Source: DATHBD01 sp035296325 (GTDB taxonomy: Bacteria > Actinomycetota > Actinomycetes > Mycobacteriales > Micromonosporaceae). Taken from it: a DNA stretch of 64,000 nucleotides. The notes beneath the pieces were generated by a model. It searched no databases and was not told the origin of the DNA. It saw only the letters and a list, made by a program, of their open reading frames with translations. The DNA is taken from the NCBI GenBank assembly GCA_035296325.1, contig DATHBD010000058.1, forward strand, positions 124,001-188,000, in the 5' to 3' direction. Made by a program: the position numbers and the translations under genes. Of the stretch, positions 1 to 8,255 are shown piece by piece (position 1 is the stretch's first letter; every line of letters starts with the position of its first letter).

Positions 1-393
1 GCCGACTACCGCCGATTCGTGCTGCCGCACTCCGCAACGGTGCTGCACGGGCTCGCCGTCGCGGGGGTGCCGCGGGTGCACTTCGGCGTGGGGACCGGTG
101 AGCTGCTGGGCGCGATGGCCGAAGCCGGGGCCGACGTGGTGGGCGTCGACTGGCGTACGCCGCTGGACGTCGCGGCCGGTCGGGTGCACGGGCGGGCGGT
201 GCAGGGCAACCTCGATCCGTACCTGCTCGGCGCGCCCTGGCCGGTGGTCGAGGCCGAGGTGCGGCGCATTCTCACCCAGGGCGCGAAGGCGCCGGGGCAC
301 GTGTTCAACCTCGGCCACGGGGTGCCGCCGGAGACCGATCCGGACGTGCTGACCCGGGTTGTCGCGCTGGTCCACGAGGCGTCAGCGCGCTGA
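1..393 (+). CDS. hemE: Uroporphyrinogen decarboxylase, C-terminal part (cut by window start)
   Basis: The reading frame is open from base 1 to the stop at 391-393, so only about the last 130 residues are present. The segment carries the HemE C-terminal pattern: HFGVGTGELL, then a GADVVGVDWRTPL stretch, VQGNLDPYLL, and the closing HVFNLGHGVPPETDP block that binds substrate in this family. The enzyme decarboxylates the four acetate side chains of uroporphyrinogen III to give coproporphyrinogen III in the cytoplasm. Its stop overlaps the start of the next heme gene (TGATG), which supports translational coupling in a heme operon. The N-terminal two thirds lie outside the window. Confidence 0.95.
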   Translation, partial: ADYRRFVLPHSATVLHGLAVAGVPRVHFGVGTGELLGAMAEAGADVVGVDWRTPLDVAAGRVHGRAVQGNLDPYLLGAPWPVVEAEVRRILTQGAKAPGHVFNLGHGVPPETDPDVLTRVVALVHEASAR

Positions 394-1796
394 TGCGGGT
401 CGCGGTCATCGGTGCCGGGATCACCGGTCTCGCCGCGGCCCACCGGCTGGTGTCCCTGGTGCCCGGGGCGGAGGTGGTGCTGGTCGACGGCGCGGCGGCG
501 GCCGGCGGGAAGCTGCGCACCGGGGAACTGGCCGGCGGGGCGTTCGAGACCGGTGCGGAGATGTTCCTGACCGGCGATCCCGGCGGTGGCCCGAGCGGCG
601 CGGTGCGGCTCGCCCGCGCGGTCGGCCTGGGGGATCGGCTGGTCGGCCCGGCGACGCTGCGCGCGGCACTCGCGGTGGGTGGCACGCTCACCCCGCTGCC
701 CGGCGGCACGCTGATGGGCGTGCCGGCTGATCTGTCCACACTGGACGGGGTGGCCCGGCCGGCGGCGGAGCGGGACCGCGACGGCGGTGGCCCGCTGCTG
801 GCGCCGGAGCAGGACGTCGCGGTCGGTGACCTGGTGCGTCGCCGGTTGGGCGACGAGGTGGTGGACCGGTTGGTGGATCCGCTGCTCGGCGGCGTGTACG
901 CCGGTCACGCCGACGCCATCTCGCTGCGCATGTCCATCCCGGCGCTGGCCCGCGCGGCGACCATTGAGCACACCCTGGTCGGGGCTGCCCGGACCGCGAT
1001 CGCCAGCCGGCGCTTCGACCCCGGCCTGCCGGTGTTCTCCACCGTGCCGGGCGGGGTGGGCCGCCTGGTCGCGGCCGTGCTGGACGCGTTGCAGGCAGCC
1101 GGCGTCGGGGTCCGGCTGGGCCTGCCGGTACGCGAGTTGGCGCGAACGCCGGCAGGCTGGCGGCTGGTGCTTGGCGCGACGCGCGATCCGGAGCTGATCA
1201 CGGCCGACGCGGTGGTGTTGGCGGTGCCGGCCGCCCCCGCGGTACGGCTGCTCGCGACCGCCGGCGGGCCACCCGGGGTGGCTCTGGACTACGCCAGCGT
1301 GGCCCTCGTCGGGTTGGCGCTTCCCGCAGCGGACCTGCCGGAGCTGTCCGGCCTGCTGGTCCCGGCGAGCGAGGGGTACGCGGTCAAGGCGGCGACGTTC
1401 TTCGACCGCAAGTGGGCCCACCTCCGCCGCCCGGACGGGGTCGCCCTGGTACGGATGTCGCTCGGCCGCGCCGGCGAGGAGTGGGTGCTGCAGCGCGACG
1501 ATGCCGAGCTGGCCCGGCTCGCGCAGGATGAGCTGGCCCGGCTGCTCCGCCGGGACCGGCTGCCGGAACCGATCGACGTGGGCGTCCACCGCTGGGGCGG
1601 GGCACTGCCGCAGTACCCGCCGGGACACGCCGACCGGGTGGCCCGGCTCCGGGCCGCGCTGCCGGCGACGCTCGCCGTCGCCGGCGCCGCGTACGACGGT
1701 GTCGGCATCCCGGCATGTATCGCGTCCGGGCTGGCCGCCGCGGACGCGATCGTCGACGGTCTGCGGGTTCACCCGGGCTCCGGTGGGGGACAATAG
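393..1796 (+). CDS. hemY: Protoporphyrinogen/coproporphyrinogen III oxidase (HemY/CgoX type)
   Basis: A 467-residue FAD enzyme that oxidises the porphyrinogen macrocycle by six electrons. The Rossmann dinucleotide motif GAGITG is at residues 7-12, followed by a typical EVVLVDGAAAAGGKLRT second strand. The C-terminal FAD-closing motif GVGIPACIASG sits near the end, as in oxygen-dependent HemY. Actinobacteria use the coproporphyrin-dependent route, and the downstream hemQ supports that, so the physiological substrate is probably coproporphyrinogen III (CgoX activity); this is inferred from context. The ATG overlaps the hemE stop. Also named hemG or cgoX in some annotations. Confidence 0.93.
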   Translation: MRVAVIGAGITGLAAAHRLVSLVPGAEVVLVDGAAAAGGKLRTGELAGGAFETGAEMFLTGDPGGGPSGAVRLARAVGLGDRLVGPATLRAALAVGGTLTPLPGGTLMGVPADLSTLDGVARPAAERDRDGGGPLLAPEQDVAVGDLVRRRLGDEVVDRLVDPLLGGVYAGHADAISLRMSIPALARAATIEHTLVGAARTAIASRRFDPGLPVFSTVPGGVGRLVAAVLDALQAAGVGVRLGLPVRELARTPAGWRLVLGATRDPELITADAVVLAVPAAPAVRLLATAGGPPGVALDYASVALVGLALPAADLPELSGLLVPASEGYAVKAATFFDRKWAHLRRPDGVALVRMSLGRAGEEWVLQRDDAELARLAQDELARLLRRDRLPEPIDVGVHRWGGALPQYPPGHADRVARLRAALPATLAVAGAAYDGVGIPACIASGLAAADAIVDGLRVHPGSGGGQ

Positions 1797-1800
1797 GACG

Positions 1801-2511
1801 ATGACCGACGCTCCCGCCACGCATGCGGCCAAGCTGCGTGAGCTCAACGACACGGTTCGCTACACCATGTGGTCGGTGTTCCGAGCCGACGGGCCGCTCG
1901 ACCCCGCGCCCCGCAACGAGGTGGCGGCCGAGGTCGACCAGCTCTTCGCCGATCTCGACGCCAAGGACGTGGTGGTTCGCGGCACGTACGACGTGTCCGG
2001 GCTGCGCGCCGACGCCGATCTCATGGTCTGGTGGCACGCCCCGACCCCGGATGCCCTGCAGGAGGCGTACGGTGCGCTGCGGCGCACCGAGCTGGGCCAC
2101 CACCTGACGCCGGTCTGGTCCTCGATGGCGCTGCATCGGCCGGCTGAGTTCAACAAGAGCCACGTGCCGGCGTTCCTCGCCGGTGAGCCGGCCCGGGCCT
2201 ACGTCTGCGTGTACCCGTTCGTCCGCTCCTACGAGTGGTACCTGCTGCCGGACGCGGAGCGCCGGGAACTGCTGGCCGAGCACGGTCGGATGGCGCGCGG
2301 CTACCCGGATGTGCGGGCCAACACGGTGGCCAGCTTCGCGCTGGGGGACTACGAGTGGATGCTCGCCTTCGAGGCCGACGAGCTGCACCGCATCGTGGAC
2401 CTGATGCGGGACCTGCGGGCCTCCGGCGCGCGCCGGCACGTCCGCGAAGAGGTGCCGTTCTACACCGGCCGGCGGCGGTCGGTGACCGAGCTGGTAGCCG
2501 CACTGCCCTGA
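1801..2511 (+). CDS. hemQ: Coproheme decarboxylase HemQ/ChdC
   Basis: A 236-residue chlorite-dismutase-fold protein starting 4 bases after the hemY stop. It removes two propionate carboxyls from coproheme III to make heme b, the last step of the coproporphyrin-dependent pathway. Visible family hallmarks are the VVVRGTYDVSGLRADADLMVWWH core, the YPFVRSYEWYLLP segment whose Tyr138 is the likely catalytic radical tyrosine, and the EHGRMARGYPDV segment whose His161 is the likely proximal heme ligand. Length matches actinobacterial ChdC. With hemE and hemY it forms a tight, co-directional heme operon; an AGGA lies just upstream of the ATG. Confidence 0.95.
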   Translation: MTDAPATHAAKLRELNDTVRYTMWSVFRADGPLDPAPRNEVAAEVDQLFADLDAKDVVVRGTYDVSGLRADADLMVWWHAPTPDALQEAYGALRRTELGHHLTPVWSSMALHRPAEFNKSHVPAFLAGEPARAYVCVYPFVRSYEWYLLPDAERRELLAEHGRMARGYPDVRANTVASFALGDYEWMLAFEADELHRIVDLMRDLRASGARRHVREEVPFYTGRRRSVTELVAALP

Positions 2512-2569
2512 GCCTGCGGCGCGGGGCAGCCGGCTGAGGAAGTCGGGCAGCTGTCGCGGCGTGCGATCC

Positions 2570-3049
2570 CTACGGCGTCGCCGGGCGGGTCATCGGCACG
2601 TGCGGGATGCCGTCGTCAAGGTACGTCGCGCCGGTGACTCGGAAGCCGAAGGCACCGTAGAAGTCCACCAGGTGCGCCTGGGCGTCCAGGACGCACACCC
2701 GTTGCGGGCCGATCCACTCCAGCGCGGCGACCATGAGCCGGCGGGCGAGCCCACGGCCGCGGAACGAGGGTGCGGTGCACACCCGCCCGACCCGCGCAGC
2801 ACCGCCCGGTTCCGCCAGGACGCGGAGGTAGGCGGCCACCGCCGTGCCGGCATCGGTGGCCGTGCCGGCATCGTCCGGCGGGTCGGGGGAGATCAGCCAG
2901 AAGTGCCGGGTGCCCGGCTCCAGGTCGCGGCCGTCGACTTCCGGGTACGCGCAGTGCTGCTCGACCACGAAGACGTCGCACCGCAGTCGGAGCACGGAGT
3001 ACAGCATGTCCGGGCTCAGGTCGGTGAACGGCGCGATGCGGAGGATCAC
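2570..3049 (-). CDS. ElaA-family GNAT acetyltransferase
   Basis: About 159 residues from a GTG start at 3049. The N-terminal half has the ElaA signature: a LYSVLRLRCDVFVVEQHCAYPEVDGRDLEPGTRHF-type block (residues 16-50), and the acetyl-CoA pyrophosphate loop RGRGLA is at residues 97-102. GNAT enzymes move an acetyl group from acetyl-CoA to an amine; the substrate of ElaA proteins is not established. It starts 14 bases after the stop of the upstream small membrane protein on the same strand, so the two are probably cotranscribed. It is convergent with hemQ. Confidence 0.85.
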   Translation of the reverse strand: MILRIAPFTDLSPDMLYSVLRLRCDVFVVEQHCAYPEVDGRDLEPGTRHFWLISPDPPDDAGTATDAGTAVAAYLRVLAEPGGAARVGRVCTAPSFRGRGLARRLMVAALEWIGPQRVCVLDAQAHLVDFYGAFGFRVTGATYLDDGIPHVPMTRPATP

Positions 3050-3063
3050 CGGCCGATCGTAGG

Positions 3064-3513
3064 TCAGCGCCTCGCCTTGACCCCGAAGGACCAGCGCTGC
3101 CCGGCGACCGTCACCGTACCGGCGGCGATGCCACCGGCCACCGTGCCGATCAGGGTGCCGGCGGGTCCGATCAGCGTCAGCTGGCCGCCGATCGCGGTGC
3201 CGCGCAGCCACAGTTCGGCGCGCTCGCCGTCGCAGATGTAGGCCACCGCCTCGGCGCCGGCCACCGAGATCGCCACCGAGGCCGTCGCGTCGTAGATGGT
3301 GCCGGCATAGGTGACGGCCGTCGCTGTCATCCCCGGTGCCGCGGCAGGCCGGACATCGGCTTCGGAAAGCGTCGCGACGCCTCGCCAATCGGCTGTATCT
3401 TGTTGGCCATTCGGACGCACGGCTCTCGTGGTCATCCATGCTTTGAGCACCATCAACCCGCCGGCGAGCACCAGCCAGCTGAGCAGCGTCAGCACCGGTT
3501 CTTTCTGGTCCAT
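3064..3513 (-). CDS. Hypothetical single-pass membrane protein
   Basis: 149 residues from ATG 3513, chosen because a GGGAG ribosome-binding site lies six bases upstream; a longer start at 3543 is possible but has no such site. One hydrophobic segment (about residues 5-22, LTLLSWLVLAGGLMVL) is followed by a roughly 125-residue domain rich in short alternating hydrophobic stretches (TATAVTYAGTIYDATASVAI, TAIGGQLTLIGPAGTLIG), which suggests a beta-rich extracytoplasmic domain. I do not recognise a family. It is divergent from the cyclase gene and lies upstream of the ElaA-type gene. Confidence 0.7.
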   Translation of the reverse strand: MDQKEPVLTLLSWLVLAGGLMVLKAWMTTRAVRPNGQQDTADWRGVATLSEADVRPAAAPGMTATAVTYAGTIYDATASVAISVAGAEAVAYICDGERAELWLRGTAIGGQLTLIGPAGTLIGTVAGGIAAGTVTVAGQRWSFGVKARR

Positions 3514-3571
3514 GGCGTTCTCCCAGCGCATTTCGCAGCTCATTGCATGAAACGCAACCTGGCGTACCGTG

Positions 3572-3591
3572 TCTGCGTACTTCTACGCAGA
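3572..3591. promoter_or_regulatory. Inverted repeat in the cyclase leader
   Basis: TCTGCGTA-CTTC-TACGCAGA is a perfect 8-bp inverted repeat with a 4-base centre. It lies in the 92-bp divergent space between the small membrane protein (start 3513) and the cyclase (GTG 3606), and ends 4 bases before the GGGGAGG ribosome-binding site (3595-3601). It could be a repressor operator or an RNA hairpin that affects translation of the cyclase. Confidence 0.5.
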
Positions 3592-3605
3592 GGTGGGGAG
3601 GCTTG

Positions 3606-5597
3606 GTGCGTGCCGCGGTGTGGGCCCTCCACCTGGCGCTGCCCATCTCAGGACTGTGGCTCCTGGCCAGCCGGCCCGAGATGGACCGCACCGTGCAGCA
3701 CGCCGACGCCCATTTCTGGCTCGTCCTGGCGGTTGCGGTGGTGAATGTGGCGCTCGGCGCCCTGATGAGCGCAGCCTCAGCCGGGCGGGCCGACGCCCGA
3801 CTGTTCCTGGTTTCTCTGGTCTTCCTGGCGAGCGCGGGGTTTCTGCTGCTGCACGCCCTCGCCACACCCGGCGTGCTGCTACCGGAGCCGAGCACCGGGT
3901 TCGAGATCGCCACCACGGTCGGTCTCAGCATCGGGTCGCTGTTCGCCGTCGCGTCGTCGCTGGAGTTGCGGGCGACCCAGGCGGAGCGCGTGCTGCGCTG
4001 GCGGTGGCCGCTGCGAACGGCGCTGCTCGTTGTCGCGTCCGGGTGGGCACTGGTCTCCTTTATGGACCTGCCGCCGCTGAACCAGCCACCGCAGCCGAAG
4101 GAAATCACCGCCCCGCTGGTCGACGTCGCGCTCGTCGCCGTGGCGCTGTACCTGGTCGCGGCGGCGCGCTACTACCTGATCTACCGTCGGCAGCCCGCCG
4201 CCGTGCTGATCAGCGTGGTCACCGCGTTCACCCTGCTGGCCGAGTCGATGCTGCTGGTGGTCTTCGCGGACAAGTGGCGCATGTCCTGGTGGGGGTGGCA
4301 CCTGGTGCTCACCGTCGCGTTCGGGTTCGTGGCGTACAGCGCCTACCTGCAGTACCGGCGGGAAGGCTCGCGGGTCGGGCTGTTCGACTCGATCGCGCTG
4401 GCGGCCACCACCCGCCGGATCCGGGCGGAGTACGAGGAGGCGCTGGAGGAGCTGGTCAGCGCGCTGCACGAGCGGGAGCTGGGCAAGCGCGCCGACGAGC
4501 CGCTCGCGGCCCGGCTCGCCCAGCGCTTCGGGCTGACCGAGAAGCAGGCCGCGGTGCTGGACCGGGCCGGAGCCGCGCTCGCCGCCGAGCGGGACCTGTC
4601 CCGCCGCCTCGCCGCGCTGGTCTCGGTCGGTGAGCGGGCACGCATCGGCCTCGGTGAGGACGATCTGTTGGGTGAGGTGATCAAGCAGGTACGCCCAGCC
4701 TACGGGGATGTCCACATCGGACTGGTCTCCGGCGGTGTGCTCACTGTGGACGGCCGCCGGTACGACCCGCTCGCGCTGTCCGGCATCGCGCCCCAGCTCG
4801 ACGCCGGCGCGCTGGTCTACCCGATCACGGTCAAGGGCAGGGTCGCCGGGGCGTTGCGGGTGCCGGTACAACGGCATGGTCGTGACCCGGCGTTGCTCGC
4901 AACGCTGGCCAACCACCTGTCGATCTCGCTGGAGAACGTGCGGCTCTACCGGGAGCTGTCCACACTGTTCCGGCAGTATCTGTCGCCGGATGTGGCCGCC
5001 GCCCTGCTCGCAGACCCGGACCAGGCCGCCCTGGGTGGTTCGCTGGTCGAGGTCACCGCGCTCTTCGCTGACCTACGGGGCTTCACCTCGTTCTCCGAAG
5101 CGGTGCCACCGGCGGAGATCGTCACCATGCTGAACCGCTACCACAGCGTGTCGGTGCCCTGCATCCTCGACAACGGCGGCACGATCGTGCAGTTCGTCGG
5201 TGATGCCCTGCTCGCGCTCTTCAACGCGCCCGCGCGGCAGACCGACCACGCGAGGCGGGCGGTGCGCGCCGCGCTCGGCATGCAGGCCGCGGTGGACGCC
5301 ATCGCCGCCGGCCGGCCGGACTGGCCGCGGTTCCGGGTCGGCGCCAACACCGGGCTGGCGCTGGTCGGAAACATCGGCAGCGAGGCGTTGCGCGGCTTCA
5401 ACGCCATGGGGGACGCCGTCAACGTCGCGGCGCGGCTGCAGACCCTTGCCGAACCCGGACAGGTCGTGATCGGCGATGCTACCCGGCAGGCGGTCGGTCC
5501 GGCCCTCGCCGTGTCGCCGCTCGGCGACCTCATGGTCAAGGGTCGACAGCAGCCGGTCCGGGCATACGTCGTCAACGGGCTCGGCGCGGATGCCTGA
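3606..5597 (+). CDS. Membrane-anchored class III adenylate/guanylate cyclase with GAF-like region
   Basis: About 663 residues from GTG 3606, preceded by GGGGAGG; a TTG at 3543 would add 21 residues without a good site. The N-terminal half contains six to seven hydrophobic segments, then a charged linker (IRAEYEEALEELVSALHE) and a GAF-like region ending in LLATLANHLSISLENVRLY. The C-terminal catalytic domain has both metal aspartates (D489 in LFADLRGFTSFSE, D533 in FVGDALLALF) and the GDAVNVAARL motif with N606 and R610 that stabilise the transition state. It should make cAMP (or cGMP) from the nucleoside triphosphate. Its end overlaps the following Crp/Fnr regulator by 8 bases, suggesting a dedicated cyclase-receptor pair. 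Confidence 0.9.
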   Translation: MRAAVWALHLALPISGLWLLASRPEMDRTVQHADAHFWLVLAVAVVNVALGALMSAASAGRADARLFLVSLVFLASAGFLLLHALATPGVLLPEPSTGFEIATTVGLSIGSLFAVASSLELRATQAERVLRWRWPLRTALLVVASGWALVSFMDLPPLNQPPQPKEITAPLVDVALVAVALYLVAAARYYLIYRRQPAAVLISVVTAFTLLAESMLLVVFADKWRMSWWGWHLVLTVAFGFVAYSAYLQYRREGSRVGLFDSIALAATTRRIRAEYEEALEELVSALHERELGKRADEPLAARLAQRFGLTEKQAAVLDRAGAALAAERDLSRRLAALVSVGERARIGLGEDDLLGEVIKQVRPAYGDVHIGLVSGGVLTVDGRRYDPLALSGIAPQLDAGALVYPITVKGRVAGALRVPVQRHGRDPALLATLANHLSISLENVRLYRELSTLFRQYLSPDVAAALLADPDQAALGGSLVEVTALFADLRGFTSFSEAVPPAEIVTMLNRYHSVSVPCILDNGGTIVQFVGDALLALFNAPARQTDHARRAVRAALGMQAAVDAIAAGRPDWPRFRVGANTGLALVGNIGSEALRGFNAMGDAVNVAARLQTLAEPGQVVIGDATRQAVGPALAVSPLGDLMVKGRQQPVRAYVVNGLGADA

Positions 5598-6252
5598 GTT
5601 CGCCGAACTGCTGAGTCCGCAGGAGGTCACCGCCCTGGCCAGGTCTGGCCACCATCGGCAATGGGACCGGGGTGCGGTGATCTTCCGGGAGGCGGACCGG
5701 TCCGACTGGGTGCTGGTGCTGGAGTCCGGTCGGGTGAAGGTCACCGGTGCCAGCGCCGCGGGCACCGAGGTCGTGCTCGCGGTACGGGGACCTGGCGCGC
5801 TGCTGGGGGAGCTGACCGCCATTGACGGGCAGCCGCGTTCGGCCACGGTGACCGCGTTGGAGACGGTGACCGGGCTGGTGATCCCGGTGCCCGCCTTCCA
5901 GACCTACCTGCAGGCCCATGGCCGGGTCGCGCTCCTGCTGATGGGCCAGTTGGCGGAGAAGTTGCGCGACGCCGACCGCAAGCGGATCGAGTTCGGCGCG
6001 TACGACACCACCGGGCGGGTCGCGGCGCGCCTGGTGGAACTGGCGAGCCGGTTCGGCGAGGCAACGCCGGAAGGGCTGCGGATCGCGATGCCGCTCTCCC
6101 AGGACGAGCTGGCCGGCTGGACCGGTTCGTCGCGGGAGGCGGTCAGCAAGGCGTTGGGAGTACTGAGAACCAGCGGCTGCATCCGGACCGGCCGACTCCA
6201 GGTGATCGTGCTGGACCTGCCGGCGCTCCGACGCCGGGCCCACGACGGGTAG
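5590..6252 (+). CDS. Crp/Fnr-family transcriptional regulator
   Basis: 220 residues, ATG at 5590 inside the end of the cyclase gene. Residues 1-115 form a cyclic-nucleotide-binding barrel with the expected GAVIFREADRSDWVLVLESGRVKV start and the phosphate-binding-cassette-like segment GALLGELTAIDGQPRSATV. A dimerisation helix follows, then a winged helix-turn-helix with the recognition segment SQDELAGWTGSSREAVSKAL around residues 170-190. The LGEL...RSA arrangement matches cAMP-responsive members. The overlap with a class III cyclase makes cyclic nucleotide the likely ligand; targets are unknown. Confidence 0.9.
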   Translation: MPEFAELLSPQEVTALARSGHHRQWDRGAVIFREADRSDWVLVLESGRVKVTGASAAGTEVVLAVRGPGALLGELTAIDGQPRSATVTALETVTGLVIPVPAFQTYLQAHGRVALLLMGQLAEKLRDADRKRIEFGAYDTTGRVAARLVELASRFGEATPEGLRIAMPLSQDELAGWTGSSREAVSKALGVLRTSGCIRTGRLQVIVLDLPALRRRAHDG

Positions 6253-6270
6253 CCGGCGTCGGGCCGGGCG

Positions 6271-6690
6271 TCAGCTGCCGACAGCCGGCCGCAACCGGAT
6301 GGACACGCTGTTCACGCAGTGCCGCGTGTTGGCCGGGGTCATCCGCTCGCCCCGGAAGACATGCCCGAGGTGGGAGTCGCAGCGCGCGCACCGGATCTCG
6401 GTACGCGCCATGCCGATGCTCCGGTCCTCAATCTCCTTGACCGCCCCGGGAATCGCGTCGTCGAAACTCGGCCAGCCGCAGTGGCTGTCGAACTTGGCGT
6501 CGCTCGGGAAGAGTTCGGCGCCGCAGGCGCGGCAGTGGTACATGCCGGGGGTCTTCGTGGAGACGTACTCGCCGCTCCACGGGGCCTCGGTCCCGGCCCG
6601 TCGGAGGACCCGGAATTCCTCGGGGGAGAGCCGTACCCGCCACTCGGCGTCGGTGGCGGGGAGCTCGGCGGGTGGCACATCGGTCGTCAT
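6271..6690 (-). CDS. msrB: Peptide methionine (R)-S-oxide reductase MsrB
   Basis: 139 residues from ATG 6690. It reduces the R-epimer of methionine sulfoxide in oxidised proteins. The zinc site is complete (C53/C56 in CRAC and C101/C104 in CARC), the HLGHVF motif follows, and the catalytic cysteine is C125 in RHCVNS; C71 in CGWPSF is a candidate resolving cysteine. Length is typical. The ATG lies six bases behind a TACCGT box, so the transcript is probably leaderless; longer in-frame starts upstream are therefore disfavoured. Monocistronic and convergent with the Crp/Fnr gene. Confidence 0.95.
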   Translation of the reverse strand: MTTDVPPAELPATDAEWRVRLSPEEFRVLRRAGTEAPWSGEYVSTKTPGMYHCRACGAELFPSDAKFDSHCGWPSFDDAIPGAVKEIEDRSIGMARTEIRCARCDSHLGHVFRGERMTPANTRHCVNSVSIRLRPAVGS

Positions 6691-6702
6691 GACCCAACGG
6701 TA
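6691..6702 (-). promoter_or_regulatory. Leaderless -10 box of msrB
   Basis: On the minus strand TACCGT (complement of 6697-6702) is followed by six bases and then the msrB ATG at 6690. A TANNNT box 6-7 bases before the start codon is the known layout of actinobacterial leaderless promoters. The same spacing recurs at four other genes of this window. Confidence 0.6.
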
Positions 6703-6940
6703 GTGCGCCACGGCCGCGATGCCGACTCGCGCAGCCGGGATCCGGGCGGCCGGCGCCACCGGTCGGCGCTACCCCGAACGGGTGTTCCTGGCCCGTTCCA
6801 CCGTTCCGCTGCCGGGAACCAGCCCTTTGGTGGAGTTCGCTCGTTATTCTCCACAAACGACATCCTCCGGACGACCCGTCCGGATTCGCGCCGGCGGATC
6901 GGCCGCTGACGTTCGACGTTCTATGCCGAATGGGGACGAC

Positions 6941-8248
6941 ATGAAGCTGTTCTACGGCGTTGTCGCGGCAGGCGCAGTGACCGCTGCCGGGCTGCTTCCA
7001 GCTGTCGCGCTGAGTGGTGCGGCATCCGCCGCTGAGGTGCTCAGTTGCACCGCACACGCGCTCTCGCAACCGCTCGCCGCCTGCACTTCCGCGGCGCCGG
7101 GGAAGATCGACGCCGCAGAGCGACCGACTGCCCCGCAGCCGGACCCGCCAGCGGGGGAGCAGGCCGACGCAGGCCCGACCGGCGCTCCCGCCGGGAAGGG
7201 AACCGACGCCGGCGGTGACGCGGACAGCGGCTACGGATCCGGCGCTGCGCGCTCCGGCTCGGACGGCAAGGCGACCAACCGCGGTACCGGCGAGAAGGCC
7301 CGGAACCGCGCCGGCGAGAAGGCCGCGAACCGCGGTACCGGCGAAAAGGCCGCGAACCGCGGTACCGGCGAGAAGCCGGCCAAGGGTTCCGGTGCGGTTC
7401 AGCGTGGCTCGGGTTCCCGCCCGGCCGGCGCCCGCTCCCGGGATGAGTGCCCCTGCGAGTCGGCAGGTGGCGCCAACGCTGGTGGTGGCTACGGTCCGGG
7501 CGGTGCCGGCTCCTCCGGTGGCTACGGTCCCGGCGGCGGGTCGAACGGCGGCGGGTCGAACGGCGGCGGGTCGAACGGTGGCGGGTCCAACGGCGGCGGC
7601 GCCAACAATGGTGGCTACGGTCCTGGTGGCGGTTCCAACGGGGGCGGTTCCAACGGTGGCGGCTCGACCGGTGGCGGAGGCTATGGACCGGGCGGTGGTG
7701 GCGGCGCCACCGGCGGTGGGGCACCTGCGGGCGGTGGCGGTGCACCCGCCAGCGGTGGCACCACGGGCAGTGGGGTTGTGCCGGCCGGCGGTGGCGCGCC
7801 AGGCGGGGGTGGTACGCCCGGTGGTGGCGGTGCGCCGGCCGGTGGCGGCGCGCCCGCTGGCGGCTCGACGAGTGGGGGAGGTGTCGCGGCGGCTCCTGGT
7901 GGCGGTACCACCGGGGGCGGCGGCGTCGCGGCTGCCCCGGGCCCGGGTACCACCGGTGGGGGCGGCGTCGCCGCAGCCCCCGCGCCGGGCGTCGGCCGGC
8001 CGATCAACGGCGGCGTCCTCGCCGCCACCGGCACCGAGTCCGAGATCCTGACGGCCGTCGGTGTCACGCTGCTGATCGGTGGCATGTCGATCCTGCTGTT
8101 CAGCCGCAAGCGCGCGGGGGGTCCGGCGCAGCCGAGCCAGCCGAGCCAGCCGACCGACCCGGGTGGCCGGGTCGCCGCTGGGGGCACGGTGTCCCAGCGT
8201 CGGCGCGAGACGAACCCGGCCGTACTGGATGGGCAGGCAGTTCGCTGA
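6941..8248 (+). CDS. Glycine-rich cell-wall-anchored surface protein with LAXTG-type sorting signal
   Basis: 435 residues from ATG 6941 (GGGGAC five bases upstream; an ATG at 6923 would add six residues). A signal peptide spans residues 1 to about 30. It is followed by a basic repeat region with four NRGTGEKA-like units, a CPC motif, and about 180 residues of Gly/Ser/Asn/Ala repeats (GGGSN, TGGGGVAAAP). Near the C-terminus the pentapeptide LAATG (360-364), a hydrophobic segment (about 370-390) and SRKR form a sortase signal of the LAXTG type used by class E sortases. Unusually, about 45 residues follow the SRKR stop-transfer. No sortase gene is in the window. Probably an extended, low-complexity wall protein; function unknown. 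Confidence 0.82.
   Translation: MKLFYGVVAAGAVTAAGLLPAVALSGAASAAEVLSCTAHALSQPLAACTSAAPGKIDAAERPTAPQPDPPAGEQADAGPTGAPAGKGTDAGGDADSGYGSGAARSGSDGKATNRGTGEKARNRAGEKAANRGTGEKAANRGTGEKPAKGSGAVQRGSGSRPAGARSRDECPCESAGGANAGGGYGPGGAGSSGGYGPGGGSNGGGSNGGGSNGGGSNGGGANNGGYGPGGGSNGGGSNGGGSTGGGGYGPGGGGGATGGGAPAGGGGAPASGGTTGSGVVPAGGGAPGGGGTPGGGGAPAGGGAPAGGSTSGGGVAAAPGGGTTGGGGVAAAPGPGTTGGGGVAAAPAPGVGRPINGGVLAATGTESEILTAVGVTLLIGGMSILLFSRKRAGGPAQPSQPSQPTDPGGRVAAGGTVSQRRRETNPAVLDGQAVR
7277..7375 (+). repeat. Tandem repeats coding for NRGTGEKA units
   Basis: Four degenerate 24-bp units (core AACCGCGGTACCGGCGAGAA; the second is shortened and altered) encode basic NRGTGEKA-type repeats in the surface protein. Confidence 0.7.
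7532..7596 (+). repeat. 15-bp tandem repeats coding for GGGSN
   Basis: About four near-identical copies of GGCGGGTCGAACGGC encode GGGSN repeats in the surface protein. Related but less regular Gly-rich repeats continue to about 7980. Copy number may vary between strains. Confidence 0.75.
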
Positions 8249-8255
8249 TCGTGGC

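Noticed and set aside
6..1853. 615-codon minus-strand frame across hemE and hemY
   Set aside because: Antisense shadow of two well-supported heme genes; low-complexity Arg/Gly/Pro composition.
7277..7980. Repeat-rich block considered as a CRISPR array
   Set aside because: Repeats are in frame, directly adjacent without unique spacers, and code for Gly-rich and NRGTGEKA protein repeats; no cas genes.
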